Shown here piece after piece: positions 9,600 through 18,387 of a DNA stretch of 20,501 nucleotides. This stretch comes from Pelargonium cotyledonis (lineage: Eukaryota > Streptophyta > Magnoliopsida > Geraniales > Geraniaceae), in NCBI GenBank assembly GCA_036897625.1, contig JAYMTA010001344.1:1-20501 (forward strand). The letters are read 5' to 3'. The notes under the pieces are model-generated. The model was not told where the DNA came from and ran no database searches. It worked only from the letters and a program-made list of their open reading frames with translations. How positions within the stretch are numbered: the first letter of the stretch is position 1; each line of letters starts with the position of its first letter. Both the position numbers and the translations under genes were made by a program.

Positions 9600-9735
9600 C
9601 AAATCAAACTTCCGAGGGGGGAGACTCCACCCTCACCCCCGACCCTCCTACACCTCGGTCCTCTACCTCCAGGGTCCGACGACATTTGCCATCAATAATC
9701 GAGGAGTCATCGGTCTCCTCCAAAGATCATAACCA
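9600..9735. other. Isolated GC-rich patch
   Basis: A GC-rich block (GAGGGGGGAGACTCC, then CACCCTCACCCCCGACCCTC, then CCTCCAGGGTCCGACG) sits in very AT-rich surroundings. The 61-codon open frame across it has no recognisable family and biased low-complexity composition. It may be a transposon remnant or an old insertion. Function unknown. Confidence 0.3.
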
Positions 9736-9857
9736 AAACGTAGTATCAACATCAATATCATCACAGAAGTGTGGGTCCATTTAAGACCTTCTGACCCGTT
9801 GTGACCCTCATCTGTGTAGCATGGACCGCACCACAGCAAATCAGATCAATTATTACA

Positions 9858-9978
9858 CATTTAATGCTTGTTGGGCCTGAAGGTACGGGCTGCTATGGAG
9901 TCACGTGGGCCCACGTGATTCGCTGCCTCCCATTCCCCAATCAAGACTCTAGATTGATTCATCATGAAGCATTAAATG
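9858..9978. promoter_or_regulatory. Perfect 18-bp double G-box palindrome inside a 12-bp inverted repeat
   Basis: TCACGTGGGCCCACGTGA at 9901-9918 equals its own reverse complement. It holds two G-boxes (CACGTG at 9902 and 9912) around GGGCCC, itself like the TGGGCC/GGCCCA elements bound by TCP factors. A 12-bp inverted repeat, CATTTAATGCTT (9858-9869) and AAGCATTAAATG (9967-9978), encloses it almost symmetrically. G-boxes bind bZIP and bHLH factors. The nearest inferred promoters are about 1.4 kb (MCTP) and 2 kb (GT47-B) away. Confidence 0.55.
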
Positions 9979-10059
9979 GACGGTGGAGAAAAAAGCCCCC
10001 ATTGATCCCACCAAAACTAAGAGTTGACGATTCAATTTTTGGACCGGGACGAGAAAATT

Positions 10060-10760
10060 GATTTGGTGACAATTTAAGTTTAAATCGACCATGTATGGGA
10101 TCAAATTGGTAAACACTAATTTGGTTTTATCGTAATATTGAAATTATAATATGTTTGAATAAGTTTTAAATTTTAGTGTAAAATGTGTGGACTCATGTAA
10201 TTTTATTGGTTATAAATTGGCTCAATCATAAAAGTTGGTCGATTCAAATTTCAGTTAGATCTACATTGCCATCTCTATTCTATTTTAATGTAAGAGAATT
10301 GCATATGGAAAAATGTAAAATATGCGACTTTATGTATTTTTCTTGTTATGGGCCTAAAAGCGTGCACATGAAACACAATTCACAGTTGCACTAATTCAAG
10401 TTGTATAATATATTTTCAATTAATTTTTGGTTAGTTCGAACAAGTTTGTACAAAATCCTCGTGTTGTCATATTGGAAAAAAGTTTTTTCAACCAAGAAAA
10501 TCACAGGAAAATTGGTAACTCACTTCTTCCTAGTCAAATTTCAATACTATTTCTATTATGAAAATGAGAAAAATATGACGCGCTCTTGCTAATTAAAATT
10601 AGGCCTAAACGAACCAAACACATATGTGAAGGTCTCTAAGCCAACCAAACAACCTTTTTGTCAATTCCATGCCATTCAAGTTCACACTTACATAAGTTTC
10701 CACTTCACTTCTCAAATATATACTCGTTCAATGTTAAAGTGATCTTAACCGTCCATCAAA
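10060..10760. other. AT-rich intergenic DNA, no gene seen
   Basis: Short open frames at 10185-10394, 10401-10592 and 10658-10852 lack conserved motifs and are typical of AT-rich noise. No RNA gene or repeat boundary was identified. Confidence 0.55.
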
Positions 10761-10766
10761 ATACTC

Positions 10767-10784
10767 GTGCACGTGCACGTGCAC
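10767..10784. promoter_or_regulatory. Tandem G-box palindrome (GTGCAC)x3
   Basis: GTGCACGTGCACGTGCAC is a perfect self-complementary 18-mer holding two adjacent CACGTG cores at 10770-10775 and 10776-10781. It may be a regulatory site, or a short (GTGCAC) microsatellite that happens to create G-boxes. The GT47-B start codon is about 1.25 kb downstream. Confidence 0.5.
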
Positions 10785-10849
10785 AAGCATTTTCTCAATG
10801 TACATTTCCACGTAGTTTAAAGCACAAATCACAAAACTCTATATACTAT

Positions 10850-11340
10850 TAGAGCTAACAATTCACGATTTTTAAACAATTTTGAGTTGAATGAATTGCA
10901 CGTGACATCAAATTTTGAATTTTTCGCATAAATTGTATAGTTGCTAATCTGTATTTCTGTCTGGGCCTTTTTGTTTGGGCTACGTAGTGAATGGGCTTTC
11001 TCTATTGTTTTTAGTTTGGTCCATTAATATAGATGTAATTATAGCATGGGACTGTTACTTTCTTTAATACATGTACTATAATCACGTGTATTTTCTCATG
11101 TGACGTTCAGCTATCGAGATTCATTTTTAGTGTTGAACAAAAATTGTCTCATTAGCTCAACCGTGTTCATGTCGAGATGTGTCAATCAATTCAATTCCTT
11201 TACTTAATTGTGCCCAACTTGTTTGACGTGTTTAACATATTGGATTATGTCATGTAATTTGAACTTAATTATATAAATAAATAATTGTGTTGTGTCGTGT
11301 CGTGTCATGACGTGTCAGCTCGCACTGTAATTGTAATTTA
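10850..11340. repeat. Remnants of a dispersed 'GAGCTAACAATTC ... ACACGACACG' repeat family
   Basis: TAGAGCTAACAATTCACGAT at about 10850 resembles starts near 2724, 14709 and 18781. Near 11287-11320, GTGTTGTGTCGTGTCGTGTC is the reverse strand of the GACACGACACG phrase typical of one plant nonautonomous repeat type, and it is echoed in the 18781-19160 element. The ends are too decayed to delimit. No coding capacity. Confidence 0.5.
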
Positions 11341-11812
11341 CTTAACAAAAATACTAAATTTTCAACATCCAGTTGAATCTATTAGTTGTTCAGACCTATG
11401 AGGCTATAACCCCATGTGTGCAATTTCAATACTGTTGACTTAGGAGATGAAAAACTTTTAAAGGTTGATTCTTTAAAGGTTGATTTACGGATTGAGTTGA
11501 AATCTGTCCGGTTCGAACAAACGGGAAACAAGTGAAATAGCTTGGTTTCGTTGATGATCGATTCTATAATTTTGCGTTACGAGATCGTTCAAAGAGTATT
11601 TAGGTCATTTTCTATTTGATTCCCTTACATAATTTTCATTGATATAGTGTCAAATATATACTCATAGATATGCATGAGCACTAGTCCCTTAACTTAAGCC
11701 TAAAGAATAGAAAATTAGGATCACTATTAATTACGTAATTACACCATTTAAGGAATGTATTGATTTTATATGAGATTTTTTTGCATAATTATCTCCCATA
11801 TTACCCTAAAAA
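11341..11812. other. Intergenic DNA, no gene seen
   Basis: AT-rich. A short direct repeat (TTTAAAGGTTGATT, near 11457 and 11472) is present. Nothing else supportable. Confidence 0.5.
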
Positions 11813-11976
11813 TGTGTTTGGATGCTGAGAAAGTTGAAGTGGAACACACATTTTCGGGTACATTTTATAAATACTAGTGGGATAGAGACCAACTTGCAAT
11901 CAAATTAGGGTCAACTAAGAATTCTAGTAACCTTAGGTTTGCTTCAATGGAGACCAACTTGCCACCAAATTAGTCT
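11813..11976 (+). promoter_or_regulatory. GT47-B promoter and duplicated leader with a short uORF
   Basis: TATAAATA at 11866-11873 is a good TATA box, giving an inferred start near 11900 and a leader of about 130 nt. A plus-strand copy of the GTTTGGATGCTGAGAAAGTT motif lies just upstream (11817-11837). The segment GAGACCAACTTGCAATCAAA at 11885 is repeated 65 bp later as GAGACCAACTTGCCACCAAA (11950). The second copy follows an ATG at 11947 that opens an eight-codon uORF ending at 11973, wholly upstream of the main start. Confidence 0.55.
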
Positions 11977-12030
11977 CAAGAAACTCGGAAACCAGAATCT
12001 GATAGCTATTTTCTGTAACCTAAACACAAA

Positions 12031-13732
12031 ATGGCCGTTTGGTTCTTCAGCAAAAAACCTAAATCCTCCAAGAAAGTCGAAGGAAACAAACATTTTTTCG
12101 GTCTTTTTTCGGTTCATGCATTGGTTCTTGTTCTTCTTCTCATCTTCCTATTCTCTTCCTCGTCCACCATCATTTCCGGAAACGTTGTTCATGTCTGTGT
12201 CTCTTCGCTTAAGCTCAGCAATCTTTACGGTCTCTTTGCCGGCGCCGGCGCCAAGAAAGATTTGGACGTCCCGATCCCAACGATCAACGAGAGCTTCTCG
12301 GAGCAAAGTGCGAGCAAGGTTGATGAACATGGGCAAAACTAGTACGTTTGTAGTAGAGGAAGTTGATTTTTATACTTGTTTAATGCAAACCCTAATGGCT
12401 TGAAAAAACTTTTGACTTTGTAGTTCAGCCCCACAGAACAAAAATTCTGGATCTGTCTCTTTTGATGAGCAAAGAGACGGGGTGGCGTTTGCTGTGAAAG
12501 TAGTTGAAGAACTGGTTCGTTTGCATCGTTCTTGGATAGCGAAGAGCTTGGATCGCGCAACATGTGATGGGAGGGGGATTTTTGTTTATGACTTGCCACA
12601 AAAGTTCAATAAGGGCTTGTTGGGAGAGTGTAGTGGCATGGTTCCTTGGATGGACTTTTGTAAGTTTTTGATGAAGAATTCGGCATTGGGCGAGTCAATG
12701 CCGAAGCTTGGGAAGAATTGGTACCATACTCATCAGTATGCACTCGAGCCAATCTTCCATGACCGGATCTTGAAGCATCGTTGTAGAGTTCAAAACCCTA
12801 ACGAAGCTAAACTCTTCTATGTCCCATTCTATGGCGGCCTAGACATTCTGAGATGGCATTTCAAGAACGTTTCCAACGACGTGAAGGATAGTTTGTCTCT
12901 AGAGCTCGTAGAGTGGCTGAGCTCGCAGAAGACTTGGATCAAGAAGTCCGGTAAGGATCACATGTTCGTTTTAGGGAAAATTTCTTGGGATTTCAGGAGA
13001 TACAACAATTCTCCATGGGGAAGTAGGTTACTTGAGCTGCAAGAAATGCAAAACCCTATCAAAATCGTAATCGAACGACAACCATGGCATGAAAACGACA
13101 TATCAATCCCGCATCCCACCTATTTCCACCCGCATTCGGATCAAGTCATCATCTCCTGGCAAAAAACCATCACCAGCTCGCCTCGCCTCAGCCTAGTGAG
13201 CTTTGCTGGCGCCGCGAGGCCTGGCGCACCAGAGAACATCAGGTCAATGCTAATCAAGCAATGCACTTCCGCGGAAGCCGAGAAATGTAGGATTCTTGAT
13301 TGCACATCTGGGTCCTGCGAGAAACCCGAATCAATCGTTGACCTGTTCCTGAAATCCGAATTCTGCCTCCAGCCTCCAGGGGACAGCCCCACGAGAAAGT
13401 CGGTTTTTGATTCACTTGTGTCGGGTTGCATACCCGTGATTTTCGATCCTTTCACAGCTTATTATCAATATCCATGGCACTTGCCAGAGGATCATGGCAA
13501 GTACTCAGTGTTCATAGATCAAAAAGAGGTGAGAGAAGGGAAGGTCAATGTGGTGGAGAGGTTGATGAAGACAAGTGTGAAGGAGAGAGATGATATGAGA
13601 AGGTACATAGTTTATGAGCTATTGCCTGGTTTGGTGTATGGAGATTTGGATGCTAAATTTGACAAGTTTCAAGATGCTTTTGCTATTACTATCAACAATT
13701 TGCTTGAGAGGGTAAATAAATTAGAATCATGA
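12031..13732 (+). CDS. GT47-B: MUR3-clade exostosin-family glycosyltransferase, inverted paralogue of GT47-A
   Basis: Exon 1 12031-12341, an 82-bp intron 12342-12423 (GTACGT...TTTGTAG), exon 2 12424-13732, 539 residues. The junction makes a Tyr codon (TA+T), as in GT47-A. A short basic tail is followed by a membrane anchor at about 30-44, a stem with one AGAGAKK...TINESF unit (69-89), and the exostosin domain from about 153 (GRGIFVYDLP). The signature FCLQPPGDSPTRKSVFDSL lies at about 417-435. By hand count it differs from GT47-A at about 54 of 386 aligned catalytic-domain residues, while exon 1 is far less alike. Predicted Golgi type II enzyme modifying xyloglucan side chains; the donor sugar cannot be read from the sequence. 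It is transcribed away from the MCTP gene and toward the GPX pair. No frameshift is seen. Confidence 0.93.
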
Positions 13733-14880
13733 GTGAGTTCTGTAAATTCACTCAATTTTTTTAATGTACAAATAATTTCAAGATGCTAATAAGTATTTAT
13801 TAGTATTTCCATATCATTAGTAGTACCATTTGATTTGCTTATAGTCACATCACACATGTTAAAAATGAGTTATGCAAATTCACTAAATTGTTTATTTGTA
13901 TTTTTTTGTTTAATTATTATTCAATTAATTGTTGATGGAATATAGTACAATTATTATGAGTTAAATAATAAATCTTTTTTTCTCTAATAAATACTGCTAC
14001 TAAAAATATATTACTTCAAAGGTATATAATGATCCAAATAGCTTGTCCCATATCAAATTGGATTGAAATTTTTGTTTTGTTATTTTCATTTTGGACCTTC
14101 CTTGATACCAATTGTGCTCCCATCTATAACATGTCACCCTCCAATTTCAAATTCAAGTGTGGTCCTCTATGGGACTCAAAATCCAAATTTGCTTTCACAA
14201 TTATTTAAATAATATATTGTTCACACATCCATTTTGATATTTACCTTAAAAAATCTTTTTAAAAAATTATGGAATTGAAAATTTGTTAAATTGTACTTTT
14301 ATGCTTGTATTGATCGGGACATAATTTTTTTATGAACAGACTTATTTACAATATTAGAATAATAGTAAATGAGCTTAGTAAAACTGATCGATAAGACCTC
14401 CCTCAAACTACTTATTTAACTTACATATCGATCATGAATGATCTATCTTAACTTGTTTGAAAAATGTTGTGGTGGCAGATAAAACATATTTGGACTTTGA
14501 TATAAGTGTGATACTTATTGAACTAAAACTTATTTGTTTTAAAGGAGAAACAAGTAAGCGAAAGAAACCTCTCATTTTTGCGAGAGGCTAAATTATATTT
14601 TCATGTTTTGAGAACAACATAGAATGGTTCTCACTTGACATCCCATGACATGTTATCACCAAAGTTCAAACAACGTACTAAAAATCAAAACCATCTCTCA
14701 TCTTAGAGGTTAGAGCTACCAATTCAAGTTTCAATTACAATTTTTGCACCTATGTTGAAAATATGTGCGTTTGCACCGGTTTATCATGCCTCGACCTAAA
14801 AAATAATCAGATCTGTTTTATGCAACGTGAAACTGTAAAAATGTGAATAGATTTTAGATGCAAGAGTATGAGTTCAAATT
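13733..14880. other. GT47-B 3' flank and intergenic DNA
   Basis: AT-rich, with no gene. Right after the stop, ATGAGTGAGTTCTGTAAATT (13730) is echoed by ATGAGTTATGCAAATTCACT (13866), a partial local duplication of the 3' flank. At 14709-14735, TAGAGCTACCAATTCAAGTT is another start of the dispersed repeat seen near 2724, 10850 and 18781. Confidence 0.5.
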
Positions 14881-14934
14881 GTAAGCTCTCTCTGGTTGCA
14901 CAACTCAGCCATTCATCAAGATCACTCTCGTGAT

Positions 14935-14998
14935 GACACGTGGTCAACATCTTGCCACGTGTCCAAGCATCTTCAAAAACCTCTATATCCACGTCAGC
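14935..14998 (+). promoter_or_regulatory. GPX6 promoter: inverted pair of ABRE/G-box elements plus a third ACGT element
   Basis: GACACGTGG (14935-14943) and CCACGTGTC (14955-14963) form a perfect 9-bp inverted repeat with an 11-bp spacer. Each contains a CACGTG core and the ABRE-type ACGTGTC/GACACGT. A third ACGT element, CCACGTCAGC, follows at 14989-14998. CTATAT at about 14983 could be the TATA box, giving a leader of roughly 50 nt. Paired ABREs are the classic arrangement for abscisic-acid response through bZIP (ABF/ABI5-type) factors, so ABA or drought induction is inferred. Confidence 0.65.
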
Positions 14999-15063
14999 TC
15001 GAATACAAAAGACAAAACAGAGAACTCCATATATTGAGACTGCTCTGTTCTCTGAAAACCGCA

Positions 15064-17619
15064 ATGCTCTGTTCTTCAGCTCGCGCTCTCGCCAGACTAA
15101 ACCGCACCGCCGCCGCCATTTCCGATTCTCGTTTCTTGCAAAGACAATTTTCGACGATTTCAAAGCAACCCCTTGTCGCTTCTTCGCCAATTTCTTCGTT
15201 TTTTCTGTCGATCGGGACTGGGTTTTCGTGTTCATCAAGCTCTCACACAAAGGTGTTTTCTTTGAGATCGGATCGTACGATGGCCAGCCAATCCACCCCT
15301 TCATCAATCTACGACTTCACTGTTAAGGTTAGGGCTTTTTGAGGTCTATGACTCGAATTTATTGTTGCTTCCTTGTTTTTTTCGATGTTTGTCATGTGGG
15401 TTTGTTAATTAAGAAATGGGTTTTTGACTCTTTGATTTAATTTGCAAGACGTGTTAAGGTTAAGGGATTGCCTCTTGAGTTTTTATTTATGGAATGTGCT
15501 GTTGATTGCTTAATTTGTTGCATTACGTGCTGCAATTATTATTCTTAGGAAATGGATTTATGACTGTTGGTTTCTATTTGCATTCAAACCAAAAAGTCAT
15601 GTTTGGTTTGTAGGAAAATAAAATGGAATAGAAGCATTTTTTTTCCAGTGAAAATGTACTGCTGATAGCTTAATTTAGCGCATTTTGTACTGAAATTATT
15701 TCTTATGAAATGGAGTTTTCAGTTGTTGACTATGTTGGTTTCAATTTGCATACATACATAAATTTCATTGCCGAAAGTCTTGTTTTCTTCTTAAGAAAAT
15801 CTGGTGGAAAAGAATCACTTTTCTCCCTTGAAAATTAACTGTTGATAGCTTGTTTGAAGCATTGTCTACTGAAATTATTGTTCTTCATTCTTTAGAGTTA
15901 AAACCGTAAAAGAGTATTTTTCATTTGATTTTTCAGGATGCTAGAGGAAAGGATGTTAATCTTGGCCAGTATAAAGGAAAGGTCCTCTTGATTGTCAATG
16001 TTGCATCACAATGGTATGTTATTGTTTATTATCTTTTGTTTAACTCTTTAACACTAAGTGCTCATTCTCTTCTATGAATTCGAACATGGACACCTGTAGT
16101 TTTTTCTGTTTGTTGAATTAACTTTGGTTGAATTTAAATTCAATAATGTTCAACCATGCTCATTCTCTGATTTTGTAGCTTTTGGATATACTTAAATCAC
16201 ATACCACGTGCATAAAGTACTGAAGTGTGTCATTTGTTTGATAGATTTGAGGGTTTTTGCTAATCTAGAATAGACTACAAGGAAACTTTTGTTTGACCAG
16301 TCTGGTTCAAGATTTTAGAGCTGTGAGAGTGAGTGTGTATGTATCATAAGCTTTGGTTCTTTTGTTCAGACACGAACCTTAATCAAAGACAGCATGTCAA
16401 GGTTGCTCCATGGCCTCATATACTTTCTACTTGTAGAAGACCAAAACATAAGTTGATGGTGGAGGCCTGATATCAGTTGTATAGTACCCTAACATGCCCT
16501 TCATGTGCAAGTTGAACTTGTATCCTCTAGGTCGAGTAGGCTCTAATACGTACTGAATTGACAGATTGGACAGATTGGATGATAGTTCTGTTAAACGATA
16601 GTTGAAGGCCAGTATTAATTTTACTCTATAACATTACATAGCAGCGGCTTGGTGGGATTGTAGATTAATGTTCACTTTCTGATGCAGTGGCTTGACCAAT
16701 ACGAACTACACGGAGCTGAGTGAGATTTATGCAAAGTATAAGAATCAAGGTTGGCTTTTTACTAGATTCTATACTCTTTCATTTACCTTTTTCATAAATA
16801 GAAATTTTGGGTTCAATGGTAAAAAATCTGTTTCTCATATGTTATAGAGACCCTTGAGTGTGGTTTTGAATTTGGAAACTTGTTCTTAGTTTGTATCAAA
16901 ATTGTGTATGTCATGTCACAAAACAAGTGAGCTGTTTGTTTCTAGTCTTCCCTTTTACCATTGTAGCGAAATTTGAGGGAAAGAAAAAAAAAAAAAACCT
17001 AGAATACAATTAATCAAGCCAAGAGTATAGAATTTGCCAGGAATTTCCTTTATCCACCTTATCTTTAAGATCCTAAAGAATGACCAAATTTAATTGACCA
17101 TAATGCAGGCCTGGAGATTTTGGCATTCCCGTGCAATCAGTTTAATTCTCAAGAGCCAGGGAGTAATGAAGAGATTGTAGAATTTGCATGCACGCGCTTC
17201 AAAGCCGAGTTCCCCATCTTTGACAAAGTAAAAAACAACTTAGGATCTTACATCTTGTTAATATTTTCCAAAGAGCAGCGGTGTGAGTGAACACAAATAT
17301 TTTTCTAAATAAATGATTTTGTGCTAATTTAGGTTGATGTGAATGGTGATACTGCTGCTCCGATTTACAAGTTCTTAAAGTCGAGCAAGGGAGGGATCTT
17401 TGGGGACGGTATCAAGTGGAACTTTGCCAAGTTCCTAGTAAACAAGGATGGAGAAGTTGTTGATCGCTATGCGCCAACCACTTCCCCTCACAGTATCGAG
17501 GTAAAATTGATTTCTAATAGGTTTAAAATTGTGATTTCTTTTTCAATTTATGGATTGTTGATGGAGTTTTTGGTTTATCTTCGCAGAAAGATATCAAGAA
17601 ACTCTTGGGAGTTGCATAA
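15064..17619 (+). CDS. GPX6: Organelle-targeted glutathione peroxidase, GPX6-type
   Basis: Six exons: 15064-15327, 15937-16013, 16688-16749, 17109-17227, 17333-17500, 17587-17619, 240 residues. The family reduces H2O2 and lipid hydroperoxides, in plants mainly with thioredoxin as reductant. Residues 1-72 are rich in Ser, Arg and Ala with few acids, typical of a mitochondrial or plastid presequence. The core starts near [12 protein letters not shown]. The catalytic tetrad is Cys114 (NVASQC), Gln145 (FPCNQF), Trp203 and Asn204 (KWNF); Cys162 (EFACTRF) is the expected resolving cysteine. It uses Cys, not selenocysteine. The Cys114 codon is split by an intron (TG|T). The start is the first ATG after the inferred TATA box. 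A second in-frame ATG at 15280 (Met73, MASQSTPSS) would give a cytosolic form. All introns are GT..AG, and frames agree with the neighbouring paralogue. Confidence 0.94.
15280..15282 (+). other. Internal in-frame ATG at the mature N-terminus of GPX6
   Basis: Met73 begins [16 protein letters not shown], close to the start of cytosolic GPX isoforms (GPX8-type next door begins [18 protein letters not shown]). Leaky scanning or an internal transcription start would yield an untargeted enzyme. Inference from sequence position only. Confidence 0.4.
15496..15895 (+). repeat. Three-copy tandem repeat in GPX6 intron 1
   Basis: Units start at about 15496 (GTGCTGTTGATTGCTTAATT), 15656 (GTACTGCTGATAGCTTAATT) and 15837 (AACTGTTGATAGCTTG), roughly 160 and 181 bp apart. 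All three include a following GCATT...ACTGAAATTATT-type stretch. The first two also share the later AGTC(A/T)TGTTT and GGAAAA-rich part; the third is cut short before the splice acceptor at 15936. The copies are well diverged, so the event is old. Confidence 0.8.
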
Positions 17620-18387
17620 GTTGGATAGTTGCACCATCTGGTATGAGTGAATAAGTGTGGATATAGCTGGAAATAAGCATCTGGATGAAGATGGTTTGTA
17701 AAAGTGTTATCTTTTCTTTGAGACATGTACTTGTAATGTGGTACTGAAGTGATATTTTATTTTGTAAGCTCAGATAATAGTATTTTCATGTTTACATGCA
17801 CTGTGTTTCAATGAAATATTTATCTGGTTTTCAATAAGACATTTATGTGGGATTTGCAATTCTTTTCTCATGTGATGCTCTTTCCCAACAGGTCTTTTTA
17901 CATGAACATGCACAATCTAGAAAATTTCAAAATTCAACTTTCACATAACTTCAGCTCTCCTCAAGGACATCTTTAAACTTTCACCAAGTTGTAGTCTTAT
18001 TATTAACATTTCTATACTGATAATTTACCACATTCTGGTAAAATTTTATCAGCTCAAAGAAAGATTGGCTGGTTGAGAGTTATGGTTAGTTTAGCTTATC
18101 ATATAATCTATTATGGACAATAACATTCTTAACGACCTTACTTGAACAGGATCTGTTCTATAGGCTCGTACCTATGTATCCTTAATAACATGGGATGTCA
18201 GAAACAAAAATTGTGTCAATTGTGTAATATTTTGGAGATAAAAGGGCAAAATTGAGATTATGCTTTCAAATATGTAAAGTCAAAGCACAAGCACCTTTGT
18301 TTCTTGGAGGCTCTTCTCTTTCTCTCTTCCCCTGTCTCTCTCTGTTTTATCATCAGGTGCTAGTTTGCTGCAGCTAGAGGTCACACC
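17620..18387 (+). other. GPX6 3'UTR and GPX8 promoter/leader
   Basis: No separate gene. A CT-rich stretch at about 18309-18345 (CTCTTCTCTTTCTCTCTTCC and on) is a typical plant leader/Y-patch and suggests the GPX8-type transcript starts near 18.3 kb. ATAAAAGGG near 18238 is the best TATA-like site. ATCATCAG at about 18348-18355 could be a splice acceptor of a leader intron, but this is weak. Confidence 0.45.

Noticed and set aside
9547..10061. Two short plus-strand open frames around the GC-rich patch and the G-box palindrome
   Set aside because: No domain, no homologue recognised, unusual composition; no splice or promoter support.
14807..15307. 166-codon minus-strand open frame opposite GPX6 exon 1
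   Set aside because: It is antisense to the promoter and presequence, has no recognisable domain and no leader or splice context.
16984..16996. Poly(A) run as a sign of a retroposed insertion
   Set aside because: It is a single A run inside GPX6 intron 3 without target-site duplication or adjoining retroposed sequence.
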